A DNA stretch of 64,000 bases from Leptodontidium sp. MPI-SDFR-AT-0119 (taxonomy: Eukaryota > Ascomycota > Leotiomycetes > Helotiales > Leptodontidiaceae): the NCBI GenBank assembly GCA_020726505.1, contig JAHLEZ010000004.1:992001-1056000 (forward strand), written 5' to 3'. The position numbers were made by a program, and so were the translations under genes. The notes below the pieces were generated by a model that was not told where the DNA came from, ran no database searches, and was given only the letters and a program-made list of their open reading frames with translations. Below, piece by piece: positions 23,243 through 37,095 of the stretch; positions within the stretch are counted from its first letter, which is position 1, and each line of letters opens with the position of its first letter.

Positions 23243-25153
23243 ATGAAGCTAATAAGTGCAAAGCCCCCAGGACCTCAAACTCGATTCTCTCCAATCTCAC
23301 AAATCTCTGGTGTATCCGAAAATTCATTCCGGAGCTCAATCCTCCAGGAAGAAGCGAAACTCCCATGGAATTCCGAAGAACAACTGCACAAAGTTTCTAG
23401 GCAGATGCTGAAGTTCCAGAAATACATCCTCATTTTTGTATTGATTGCCATAAACGCGGTTTTGATATGGGCAGCCTGGACTTACTCAGAGTACTACTAC
23501 ATATTCTTGGTCTTACTTGGGGCCAATACTATGCTACAAGGCATTATGATTGTCTGCCTTGCTTTTCACTGGCTCTGGACACACATCCTACGCCTTTTCT
23601 GGTCACCGAAGGAGAATGTTCCAGAAACTCCTGAGAGAATCTGTATGCTTCTGCCATGCTACAGCGAGACGCGTGAAGAGATTGAGCGGTCTTTGGAATC
23701 ATTAGCTCGACAGCAAGAGATGGATGGGCACGCCAGGATGATTCTCATCGTTGTAGATGGGGATGTGAGGAGCCGCGGAATGGAGAAAACAACCCAGCGA
23801 CATTTGCTTGAGGACATTTTGGTTGGTGAACACAGAACATATTTCCAAAACGGGTACCGCGCTCGTGACGGACTCTTCATGCCCATTACTGTGCAATCGG
23901 GCTACTACTCCGGCATCCCTTATATCATGATCGGCAAGAAATACAACCAGGGAAAACGTGATAGTCTTACCTTCGCACGATCTTTCCTCTATCATTTCAA
24001 GCAGAGATCGGTTGCTCTACGGACTATTTTCAACCCAGAAGTATTCGACTACTTGGGTAGCTATTTCATTGCCCATGGGCTTGAGCAGGTGGACTATCTG
24101 GTCGGCATGGATGCCGACACAGTCTTCGCGGATGATTGTATTCTTGAAATGGTGAAGGAAATCCGAAAAGATCCAAAAGTTGTGGGAGTTTGTGGGCATG
24201 TATGCGTGGACTATGGTGGAAAGAACTTCGGCTTTTGGGGGCTGTATCAATCAGTCGAGTACTCGCTTACTCAAGGTCTGCGAAGAATGTTTCAGTCCAG
24301 AATCACTGGAAAGGTCAATTGTCTTCCAGGTAACCTGCACCCAATCTCAATTTCAAGCAAGTGAGTTAAACTGACTTCTTCATGCAGGTTGCTGTCAACT
24401 TATCCGCGTTGATGAAGCTACCTTCGGCGATGAAGTTCTTCGTCAAAAGTTTGGGTATGTTCCCAAACCAAACGACACCATGACGCATCACATCATGGGA
24501 AATTATTCGGAAGACAGCATCCACGCCAGTGTTATTTTCTCTGTCCATCCCCAGAGTCGAACTGCTCAAGCCTTAAAAGCAAAAGCATACACCGTAGTCC
24601 CCGACAATTGGCCTGTCTTCCTCTCCCAACGGAAGCGCTGGAGTTTGGGCAGTATCTCAAACGAATTCGTCATGATTTTTCGGCCTGGTATAATATTGAT
24701 TGAGAGGCTTCAAAGCATAATCACTGCAATGACCTGGGCAATCATGCCTTTCATCATTGCTGCAGTGATTGGCTTGGTCATCCATCTTGCTCGAAACGGA
24801 TCCGCAATATGGAAAGATAAAATATTCGTGGGTTTGTTTTGTATACTGTTCTTGAGATATGTGAGTGCTTTCCTGGCTGTCAAAATTTTGAGCCAGCCCA
24901 CTGATCTTTTTTCATCTAGTTTTATTCTTTCTGTATGGTTATCTGGCTACCACGAAACTTACTTGAACGAGTCCAGTTCATTGTAGGATTTGCCATGCAC
25001 ATGGTCACATCACCCTTCATGAACATAATAATCATCATCTACTCGTTAGCGCATTCGGATGAGTTCAAATGGGGCAAGACAAGGGATGTTGTGGAGAATG
25101 ACGCAAGTGAGGGGTTGCTTGAAGGGCAAGAGAAGCGGCCTGTAATGATGTAG
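23243..25153 (+). CDS. Processive GT2 glycosyltransferase, chitin/hyaluronan synthase-like
   Basis: Membrane polysaccharide synthase of family GT2, 597 aa from exons 23243-24329, 24388-24860 and 24920-25153. Two N-terminal membrane spans (YILIFVLIAINAVLIWAAW and the following one) precede the catalytic domain. The domain shows LLPCYSETREEI, VVDGD, the DAD metal motif at 290-292 (VGMDADTVF), NCLPGCC at 359-365, a SED acidic motif at 403-405, and QRKRW at 443-447, the product-binding motif of processive synthases. C-terminal spans follow (AIMPFIIAAVIGLVIHLA and others). The UDP-sugar dehydrogenase upstream suggests a uronic-acid-containing polymer rather than plain chitin, but that is inference. 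The start at 23243 is the first ATG of the frame. A longer form using 23097 cannot be joined with a clean phase. Confidence 0.87.
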
Positions 25154-25674
25154 AACGCAGTAATGTAATGCTTGAAAATAAACCTAATTACTTATAAAAT
25201 GAGAGAATGAATACCAAAGACTTAATAGATGACATTCTAAATTTCTTTTATAAAGCCAGAAGGAAGGTTCACGCTGACATTGTTAATCGAATACATACAT
25301 GGTAGTAGTGATTTCACATGAGCTCGCTTATTTCAAGAAGCTGTGGTCAAATAACTTAGATTTCCTCTTTCGCACGGGGGGCCTCTCACTCATTTTTGGG
25401 ACCGTTTGTGCTAATCTCTTATCTAGGTAACGTCAGTTCCATTAGGTGCCTAAAATAAAGTTCTCTAAAAGATATCCTGAAAAGACGCGCGTGTTGGGTC
25501 ATATATCTGAGGTGTTGGCGGGAATAGGCATCTACCAAACTACGCGAGAGCGACTTTCGGGCTACGGGGGTTTCCAACCTCTCTACTTTATCTCCATTAC
25601 CTCGCATTCTATGGAGATATTTTCCATCGACGAAATACCCATTTATTTCTCCACTTCCTCGAAATTTCCTGGGC
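25154..25674. other. Intergenic gap, nothing recognised
   Basis: Spacer between two plus-strand genes. It is AT-rich at about 25160-25290. No gene seen. Confidence 0.45.
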
Positions 25675-28040
25675 ATGTCGTCGACACCGTTCACCCCTTA
25701 CTGGAGACACATTGAAGTATCACCAGAACCATATTCATTGGTCTTCTTCGTTGTGGCCAAGATTGGCGACCATCACCGGCCTATCGCCACCGTCTCAAGC
25801 CCAGGGACATCGTCCAACGAAGAGACGATCCGAGGAAGCCCTTTGGTCGCTGCTTGTCATCGAATTATCACCATCTTCAGGAACAAGACAGCCCGTATCC
25901 CTGTTGAAGCGGAGTTAGCTCTTGCCGGGGACTATTACGCAAGCCAGACGTGCCATCCAGAACCGATAGAACTACCGGAAACAACAACTCGTCATCCAAT
26001 TCTTCCAAAGAGAAACTGGGATCATACCGTCGTTCGGGAGTTCCCTTTCGTCTCGGCTTCTCTCCTCCAGGGCGTCGCTTTTGATGCTGTGGAAGGTCTG
26101 ACATGGAATGCATATCCTGAGCCTCTAGGCACGGTTTATCGTGATACCCTGATCGGTTGGGGAATGGTAGTCATCGACATTACTGATCTGGATCGAATCA
26201 GTTATGGCTTTGTTGGCTTTGCTTCCGCCCCAATGAAATTCGCCTCGTCCGCAGAGGAGCGTTCGAGACAGATACGCCAAGGGACCGGACCGATGGGATT
26301 TTGGCTAGAAACTGGCGGAGAATTCAGAGTCGTGGAAGAAGTGCGACCCCGGATTGTCAAGTCTGCTGCTGAGTATTTACAGACGATTGAATATGAAGCT
26401 CATGCACTGCCTTTGCATAAGATTGTTGAAGATCTGTTGGCTCACGTCCCACTGGTGGATTCGGATGCCTTGGAGTTCATATGGCCATCAACCTCCGAGT
26501 GTGATTCCCTACCCTCCTTGGCCAGCCTTTCGCTGGGAACCAGACCTTCTTTGCATGAGCAATCCATTAGGGGCTTAATTGTAAGTATTCTGAAAGAACA
26601 TGGAACTCATACAAAGTCCCCGCCCAGTCAAACTCCCCCACGATTTTCCATCGACTGCTGACCGCATCAGCAAAGCACCAATGATGTAGACAGCTTCGAC
26701 ATGTCAATATTTGACGACATCCGCAACATTCCAAACTTCCAAGAGATGCTCCAGCGGAATTTACTGCAAAATTCCGCTCCTCTGGGCAACAATCGGTCAG
26801 CAGGTTAACTCATTCGACTTGCCTTCGCCGACCAGGACCATCTAAGATTAGAATTACTCAATAGAATCTCAGTCCATGCCCTCTCAGCAGCCCTGGAGTT
26901 CCCAGGAACGCCTGGTGTGACTTCCATGAGTCTCTACATTGAGAGCATCACAGACTCATCAATCGACCTCATCGACACCTTGGAAAGTGCAATTGATCTT
27001 CGGGAAATGTATTTCCTCCAAAAGCCCAACAGGGAAAACGATCTTCTCAGTGGTCAACTGTTCGAAGCTCTCGCTACACGAGGTCAACTGTTCTCAAGAA
27101 TCAAGTTCGTGTTTGCTGGAGCTTATTCGGCTGCCTTGCGGAAACAGTTCTGACTCTCCCCAATTCCAGAAATGTCGCCAAACTATCCAACGAATGCCGT
27201 TCAGGGAGCGCCTCTCGAAATCTTCCCTATCCAACAAATCCTTGTTCGGCACCACATAGGCAACCACTACAACGTGCCTAAATTCGACTACAAGTACATT
27301 CATGTAGCGGACGGGCTCCTCAAGCCTGAGTGCTTCGCAGCTGGATTCATGATATTTCTCCATTCGCTTGAACAAGGATTCAACCCACTTGCTTGTTTCT
27401 TCGCCTTCTCTACCGCGCCATCATCACTATCGGACGACCCTCTGACCACGGCTGAATAAATCCTATACTAGTGGAGAACTTCACGATAGACTATTCTGGC
27501 TGGCTTTGGATGCGAGATTTGGTACCAGGTGGTTGGACGGTCATCGTTTCGCTTGATCGGCACCACTTCAACACGACGACTCGTGATCTTCACTGTGTTC
27601 GTTATGGTTTTGTGCGTACCCGTCGAGAAGTTGTAGAAGTGGAACCCATAGTATTGACAACACCATGTGTGGAAGAGAAAGAGCTTGAAGTGGTTGGCCT
27701 GAATGAGTTTCTAGCTCGCACGGCGCCAGGGATTGATGCTTCTCTTGTCAGTAGACGTTTGGGTGAGGTGGGCGATAACGTTGCAAATGGGTTGAACGAA
27801 GGATGCCTACCTCCTGAAATAGACCCTATATCGGTTCTGTCGCAAGCTACTGCTGCGGGCATGCTTTTTGACTTTCTCGAAGATGCTAAGAAGCAAAATG
27901 ACCATCTTCGTGCCATGATAGAAGAAGACCCGGCAGGCAAGTCTATTCCTACGACGGCCGAAGATTTTGGTGCTAATTATGAAGATGTAGGTCCGAAATG
28001 GTACCCAGAGCTGCTCAAAACTATATCTAAAAGAAAATGA
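25675..28040 (+). CDS. Fungal hypothetical protein, large, possibly damaged
   Basis: The gene begins MSSTPFTPYWRHIEVSPEPY. Exons 25675-26580, 26671-26803 and 26852 onward join cleanly. In the last of these the frame meets a TGA at 27151-27153 (after SAALRKQF) but then stays open in the same frame to 27459 (VQGAPLEIFPIQQILVRHH, YIHVADGLLKPECFAAGF). A final segment from about 27470 to 28040 (WLWMRDLVPGGWTVIVSLD and onward) is in another frame. Introns ending at 27169 and 27470 have good 3' ends, but the phase-fitting donors (GTCAAC at 27083 and a GTTTCT at about 27393) are poor. Either the introns are weak or the gene carries a nonsense codon and a frameshift. Segment order and frame support one gene of a fungus-only family of unknown function. 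Confidence 0.62.
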
Positions 28041-31000
28041 GCTGTGTGCTCTACCAAACTGGAACACCATGGCAGAGGGGGGTGGCGAAGATGAGACACA
28101 AAGAAACCCGACACGCTTTCAGCATGACTTGAGATTATGAGAATTCAGCTCGTTAGTACGTTTAAATCAAAGAAAATTCAATTGCTTGCAGAGCAGTATA
28201 CTATCTTCTAGCCATCTATATAACTGCAAAATCAATCCTCAAGCAAATCCACAAGTGAAGCATATTCCCCTCCATAAATCTACACTTCCCAGCCTGACCA
28301 CTTTTCGTGCTACCTCCTTTTCAACCCCCCCACCCCCAACAACAGACAAGGAAAATCACAGCCTTGAAAAGCCTTACAGATAACTTAAAGAGTGCCCACT
28401 TCACAAGCACGATAAATTTCATATCTGTTTGAAATTCGGTAGCTGTCTCAGGCACGCTGCACCAAGCGTCACCGACCTAAATATCTAAAACGTGAACGAT
28501 TTCCCTCTGGCGACATGAAATTTCGCCAAGCGTATATAAGTACCTACCATCACAAGCAGTGCTCGACAAAGGAATCCGACAAAATCATGGCAGGGAACAA
28601 TGCCACGTGGAGCCATCTCACCAACTCACCAAATCGTCACTTGTTGAGAAGTTCATAACGGAAAATGCCTACGTAGTCTTCAAATTCTCTCTCCAGAGAT
28701 GTGTTTACCTACGATTGTGTGCTTGATTAGAAGTCCGCCGTGGTGGATTGAAGGTGTCAAGTGATAGCAATAGGATATTTGACAACGATACCTCCACACG
28801 GTAATTTCCATCTCCCATATTTAAACCTCACAATGAGCTCATCCGTCCCATCCCCTGTATATGTCCATAATTCAATGGGGCAACCATTCTCATCTCCTAT
28901 TCCTGCATCTCCTACTTCTGCCTAAATATACCTTTTCTTAAGCGCCTTTACGACTCTGTCATCTTTCACCTATAACACCTCGTCTTCCTTAAACCCCCAT
29001 ATCATCCCCTCCTAGACTTAGAAGCTATACTCCTATGTTCTTTGCGACCCAGCCACGGATTCCTAAAAGAAAAAAGTGGCGTTGTCGTCGAGGCTTCTGT
29101 TGATGAAGCACTGTCGTTTGGTAAAGCATCTGTTGAAAGCCACTACAGCGATGAGAAACCGAGTAAACCACAGATAAGCATTAAACACTACTGGAATATC
29201 ATCGAAAGTGAATGAGAATGACTGTTAATTTTGCCCATAAGCTATTTACAGGTTGATTCAAACGGGAGAATCGGATTTTTCGGACTGTTCTGGTGCTCAG
29301 CTGAACTCGACTCTTGAGTTATATAAAATGTGGACTCTGGATCAGTGCTAGAATGTAAACGGTACAATGATAGATGCACCAAAGACCATGGATTATCTTC
29401 ATTTGCCCATTAAACTGAGATTTCTTCTCCTGAATGTTGTGAGATTGCATGGAGCTTCAAGCTGCAAGTTCGTGTTCATGGGAGTCTTCATTGATACAAG
29501 TGCCAGGTTTGCGCAGTGACCGTCAGATTTCAAATCAGTTTTTTGGGCTGCTGTCATCAAATATATTGCTGTCGTTTTTTCGTTCTTTTAGCAGTATGTT
29601 ACGCGCTTGATAAATTTCTACTTACCGTCTTCTCAAAAAGCATAGTGTGGGCTGGGCGACAGAAGCTTGAAACCCACCTCCGTCATCCCTCACTGCATCA
29701 CCACTGAGGCAAGAAACGCCTCACAACCTCAGAAACTCGTACGGCTTTAGGATAGTGTGCTCTGTGGCATATTGTCGTGCAAAAGGTCTCTCTAATCGAC
29801 GGCCGGCATGGCTCTCATGGTGGCTGCAACGTGGTGGCAAAAGTGTCTGATTTCTAGGAGGGAGCTCCTGTCTGCAACTGCCCCTATAACTAACTGGCCT
29901 GCTTACGTAGGCTAGGCACGTGCGCATACCTGTGTTACACGACACATATTAACTTCTCAAGGGTCTGTACCCCGAGCCTTATATCAACGAGCAGTCCTTC
30001 ATTCATCAAGTTCTCAAAATTCGCTGATTTATTTACCTAACAAAACTGACTGCAGAGTTCCTCTGATTATCGGTGCTAGTTATGGTATAAAATAGCTAGA
30101 GAAGAATGGCTCTGAAAGTCTAATAAGGTACCATATTGAAGAGTTGAAAGACAACGATTGCACTTCTGATTCCACTTCTGATTCCCTTCACTGGAAATCT
30201 TGCCTTAGTCGACAGACGCTAGTAAGTGGAAATCAGGTATATAACACACTTCCATCAGGAGTAGCAGTCTCTTCATCAAAGCAAAATCAAGCCCAAAATA
30301 GAAGCTCATTGGAGTCGTGGAGTGGTGGAGTTGTGGTTGTGTGTCTGGATCTGGTAGGGATATGAGATGAGGCGGTGGGGGAAGGGTGTTGGATACACTC
30401 TTCGTTCATTCAAGCTACTGAAGGAAGTACACGCATGACTACAATGAGGACTCCCTCCCTAGTTGATGTCTGATCCAACGAGGAAAGTGAGCACTAGCAC
30501 TACTGTTGTCAAAAGAACAACTACACTCACTGTCAATTAACCATTCCCCCCGAGTGCAGAGACGACGGGGGCAAGAGTTCAAGCAAGACGTCGAGAGTCT
30601 GACAACAAACTACGACACAACAGAAATTCAAAACGGAGCGAGGGAAAAAAAGTCAAGAAGTAACCAAGATTCGAAACAGGGAAAGAGGGAATGCGGATTT
30701 TTTCTTCCCCAAAGATGAAAGATGGAAGAACCCCATGAAATTTTCTTCATGATATCATGCGTCCTTCCTTTCCGATGAGCCGATATATAATATATCACTA
30801 ATTAATTGTCTCTCGTCCCTCCGAATAAAGAAAGAACTTCAAGTTTGCCCATTGACCAGTTGGAATCCCACCTGTAAAAAAAAAGGGACAAAAATCATCC
30901 ATCACCAGTATCACATCACAGCACATACTTTATCACTTCATTACAAACAGGCGAAGGGGAGGGATGCATTTTTTTTTGTTGATGGTACAAATTTCCTACA

Positions 31001-31291
31001 ATACAAATCTATCTATCTCGAAGAAACGCCTGCCCACAACTTTCTCAGCTAAAGCCAAAGCAGTAAGAAATAGCCAAGTTAGACTAAAGCCAACCACAGC
31101 TAAACTAGAAAGCAGGAGAAGAAAAAAAATCAGCACCAAGGCTGATAAATGGATGGATTGATGCATCGATATTGCAAGAATCCGGGTATCGTAGCACGCC
31201 CAACGCCATTTTTAACGCATCCCAAATCGCAGGTTCACATGTCCTTCTACCCCTGCGCGCCTACGCACTCTACTCCATATGCGTGATCGAT
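28041..31291. other. Gene-poor stretch of 3.25 kb
   Basis: No open frame has family resemblance, and the two flanking genes converge on this region. A TATATAAG lies near 28552 with no gene visible after it. Direct ACTTCTGATTCC repeats occur at about 30162-30185. BRF1 3' UTR lies at the right end. Confidence 0.45.
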
Positions 31292-33948
31292 TTACTCGTC
31301 GTAATCGTCTGCTCCGTAATCATCATCATCTCCATAGCCGGTATCATCACCAAATCCAGTATCATCATCTCCCAAGCCACCAGGTTCGATACCGCCGAAA
31401 TCATCGTAGTCTTCTTCGTCTTCGAAGTCTCCGTCTTCACCGTGAGTGGCAGGGGTTTGGGATTTCTTGATGGAGGATCGCCAGTCTTCCACCTCGTCTT
31501 CCTCTTCCTCGGTAGGAGCGGGTCCAGCGGCGGCAGGTTTGATGTAGTCATCATCATCCATGTCCTCGTCGTCCTCCTCTGGTTCGGGCGTAGCGACTTT
31601 CTTTGGTGCAGCTTTAGCCTTGCCTCTTGATCCACGGACTCTTGGTTGCGCGCCACGGATAATGGGGATGTTTTCGTCCATGGCCGAGCTGGCAACACTG
31701 CCGCTGACAGATGGAGTAACGGAAGAAGACATTGACTCGGTATCGGAATCATCGATCTCGCTTCCTGCCCGAGAAGTGATCCTGCTTGTACCAGCACTAC
31801 CAAGGGCGTTCTTGTCTGCGATCTTGTTCGGTCCGGTGGCAAATAGTGAGTGGATGGCATCGTAGTTGATCTTCTTGGAGAATGAACGGAGCTTGAGAGC
31901 GTTGACAGCAGCCTCTCCTGGACTGCTTGCAGCACTGGTTTGACCTTCACCAATTCTGGGCTTCTTCTTGCGATTGCGTCTAGCCTTTGGCGGACCATTC
32001 TCAGCTTCCTTCTTTGCCCACAACTTCAACTGTTGCTTACGCAGCCAGTCCTTGTTAGCATTGACCCAAACTTTCTCCTTTCTGGAGACGTCAGCCGCAG
32101 AAAGCAAGCAGTTCTGGACCTCTGGATCATCTGCAAACTCGTCCTCGCCAATGTGAACATCCATGCTGATCTCTCTGGGAGGGTTTTCTTGTTCGGCAGC
32201 GACCATGTGTGCAGCTACTAAAACTTGAGCCCTGGCATAGTCCTCAGCATGGTGGATAGTGTTTGGGTCGGAGATCATTTCATTGATTTGGTTTTCCAAT
32301 TCAGACTCAGCGGTCGACCATTCCTCGGGTACCATGATATCCTTGGGCACACGCTTGCGCTTTGCCGGGGCTGATGCAGTGAGAGCGGAGATATCTACAT
32401 CCTCATCCTCTTCTTCACCAGGAACGACCGTATCATTGAAAGCATCATTCAGCTTTTCCAATGTGGTACCAGATTGCTCCTCAATAGCACTGTCGATAAG
32501 CTCGGGGTCAATGGGGATGTCATGTGACTGTACTGGTTGTGGTGGAATGGCAAAACCATCAGCATCCCGACGCAGTTCAACAACAGGTTGAGCAGGTGGA
32601 TTCGGGGTTGGAGTAGGTTCTGCAGTAGATGCGGCTTGACTTTCGGTTGTTGAGCCAGAGCTGGATGAGGCTTCTGGGTTGGCTGTCTTTTGACGCTTGT
32701 TTGGGCCAGGGCTTTCGCTCTCACCATTCTCGCTTCCCGAGCCATCTTCGTCTTGGTTCTCTCCATCATGACCTCTGCGCTTGCGACGCTTCTTAGTCTT
32801 CTGGAACTCCTCAGTCTTTTCGTAGAAAGAGGGTGGGTCGTGAGCTGACTCCAAGAATTCATTGTGCAGAAACTCCTCGACAGTCAAAGCACTGGATGGT
32901 GTTTGCTTGAACTCCTCGAGACGCTTCTGAATGGTATGTGTAGTGACCTTGACAATGTAGACAACCTCGGTGATTGTGCGACGGAAGTTGTTCATGCGCG
33001 CAGCAAGAATGAGACAGGCTCCGCAGACACCTGAAGGACGACGACCCATAACCATCCAATCCATACTCATACGCTGAACCATTCGAATTGCATCCTCAGC
33101 AACCTTCGTCATGAGGGGACCGAACTCAAGTCTTTGAGCAAATCGAAAGATAAGATCCTCTGGCAGAACTGGCTGAATTCCTTCCTTGGCAATAGTGATG
33201 GCTTCATGAAGCTTCTTGAAGGTGTGACCGAGCTTAAAGACATTTGCCTGGACTAATTAGCAAGACATCAACACAATTAATTGAACGATGGACTTACTTG
33301 AACCAAGTCAGCAAAATCAATGAGCATGACTCTGCATGGTTTGTACTTTCGGCATGCACTGTAGAGGCACACAGCAGAGACCATGTCCATACGACGACCT
33401 TGGATGAAGTTGCTCATAGCAGCAAGCTTGAAGATCTGAACACCGGCTGCAATGGTTGACTCATTGACTTGGAGTTGTGCACCCATAGATTGCATTTGAC
33501 GACGACCTGTGGTCGATTAGCAAATATTCAAACCAATTCGGAGTATCGAAACCATACCATCACGAATAGTAGCCTCTCTGTCTTCTCCTCCACCGGCTCT
33601 CTTGAATGCGGGACCAATGCTACGGGCGCCACTTTGATCGGCACTGACATAACTTCCCTGAACAACAGCCGCACCACTGGAGTTCTCACCAAACGTAACT
33701 TCCGAGACGATAGTTGATTCTTCCACGATGAAGCCGCAATTATGGCAAATACCATCAACGACGGTTGGCGCAGAACATTCTTTGTTAGGACAGGCGCGTT
33801 TGGTAGGAATTGTGGCAGCTCGGGCAGCGGCAGCAGCAGCTCCAGCAGCAGCTTGACGGACCAGCGTAGGAGGAGGTGCTTTGATAGGAGCTCGGTTCTT
33901 GAGGGGATTCGCCTTGCGGACTGGTGGAGGCTTTGGTTTAGGAGCCAT
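31292..33948 (-). CDS. BRF1: BRF1, TFIIB-related subunit of RNA polymerase III factor TFIIIB
   Basis: TFIIIB subunit that recruits RNA polymerase III to tRNA and 5S genes. Exons 33558-33948, 33298-33506 and 31292-33247 give 851 aa with consistent phases. The N-terminal zinc ribbon uses Cys53, Cys58, Cys68 and Cys71 (CPNKECSAPTVVDGICHNCG). Two cyclin folds follow. The first contains LVQANVFKLGHTFKKLHEA, and the second contains SGVCGACLILAARMNNFRRT. After that come the low-complexity linker, the BRF1 homology block around PEVQNCLLSAADVSRKEKVW and a very acidic C-terminal tail ending DDDDYGADDYDE. An Ala/Pro-rich extension of about 50 residues precedes the zinc ribbon. It is divergent from the arginine methyltransferase across a 1-kb promoter region. 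The gene is intact. Confidence 0.95.
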
Positions 33949-34969
33949 GGCGACGACGACGGCGACGATGAGGCTGAGATGACTCCCCCACTACGACCCC
34001 GCACCGGCGTAATGAACACGAGAGAGATCGAGAGCAATAAAGGGGAACAAAGCAAAGATGATCGTGATCGCGATAGCGATAGTAATAGTAATAGCGCTGC
34101 AGAGAGATGCAGGCCACACGTGGATGGGAGTAGGTTGGGGGTGAGGGGAGCTGAGCTGTGTGTGGTGTTGTTGCGAAAATGGAGGTTTTGGCAGAATGTG
34201 GGAGGATTTCGAGGTCACGTAAGGCCGTCCGACCGACAAAAATCAGAAAGCGAACGGCACCGCGCAAATTTTTAGTCTTCGGCTAAGCGAGAACTAACTG
34301 CGACCAGCACTTGGAAACACGATGGTAGGTATGGTAGGCGACGACTTGAGGGCAAGTGAATGATTTACTATGACGGGATTCTTTGCTAGAAAAGTGTTAT
34401 ATTTCGCCAGGATTATCTAATTTCTATTCTTATATGCCTTTCTTTATATCTCAGTTTGACATTCACTTTTGGCCCTGATTCGGATGAACTAACTCTAGGA
34501 AATGCTCTCTCTGTCCATTCACAGAATATTCAGGAGGTTATCAAATCATCGCAGCTGGCATGTCCTGTGCTGAATAATGCATGGAGTTCATTGATCAACT
34601 AATTTAATCGACCAGAACACAATATGAGGTGAACCAAGCAGCATGTATTTTTTGAAGCTTTTGATGCCATTTCCAGCAGCCGAGTTTGGCTTGGAGATTG
34701 CCCGAGCCCGAGCCACTCGATTACGCCAACCAATTCCGGACTAGCGCAGACCCTCCAAAAGTTAGCTTGGCGGGCAGGAAAATAATTGTTTGACCGCTCG
34801 CTCGCTCGTAGCCTCTGCCTCTGCCTCTGCTTTGCCTCACGCGATACAAATATACAATCCTCCATATTCTTTCTCCCTTTCCCCTCCCCTCCCCTTCCCC
34901 ACGTCACTTGTACATCTTTTGTGCAGTCCTTCCTTAGTACTACCAACCTCGATCCTCAAAAACGCAATC
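33949..34969. other. Divergent promoter region, BRF1 / arginine methyltransferase
   Basis: Shared upstream region of two housekeeping genes. A CT-rich stretch at about 34798-34905 lies just before the methyltransferase start, a usual feature of fungal promoters. No gene seen. Confidence 0.5.
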
Positions 34970-36271
<1,302 letters not shown>

Positions 36272-37095
36272 TGAACGAAACCAAAGCATGATTATTGGGT
36301 GGAGGGAGGGAGGAAGGGTTATCTTTCGCGGCTGAGAGCGCAGATACCCTGGGGCATGAAACCGAACGCAATGCAACGATCGACGAGATTTCTTTCTTTT
36401 ATTGGCTATCCCCGCGGCATAAATCTTACATGTTGGTGGAATGACATGACATGCATGTGGTGGGGATATGGATGGTATCTGAGCGATGGATGGATGGATG
36501 TGTCTTTTTTTCTAATCGGCGTTCAGATGGCACACAAAGCATAGCAGGCGTGGTGAAGGGGCTATACAGGAATGGAATAAATCACTAAATGAATCCACAA
36601 GGTTACCTTGCTGAGTTACAAATCATAACTGCATGACTTCGGGGATCCACTTCTCGCTCCTACATAAGCTCATTTCCATTTTCTCGTTGCTTCCCTTCGT
36701 AATTATACTCCCTTTGGATTGAAAATGGATCCTATCCAATACAAGGTTACTTTACGAACTAGTAAACTTCTTTTCCCTGAGAATGGAAAGCTCCATTTTC
36801 GGTCCACTAAATAAAGAGAGTTGAGGACTAGCATTTTCGAGCCTCTTGCTCACTCAATCAAACACCCAGTCTCTCAATCTCTCATCTCAAACTTTCCAAA
36901 TCCTTGATCCTGCACAGTTTTTCTTTTGGCATTATATCTATCGCAACACCTCGTCAAATCCATCTTTGTGCTGATATGATTATTATTATATTACACTCAA
37001 CTTGCCAAGTTGCACTCACATTCCCATTCTAAAGTACAGCAGACCCTCAATCAACTCAACACAGCTTAACTCGGCTTACTGATCCATGCCATCCT
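36272..37095. other. Gap between convergent genes, nothing recognised
   Basis: 3' UTR space of the methyltransferase and the following minus-strand gene. No coding signal. Confidence 0.5.

Noticed and set aside
31270..31998. Minus-strand frame of 242 codons
   Set aside because: Frame-shifted shadow of the low-complexity C-terminus of BRF1.
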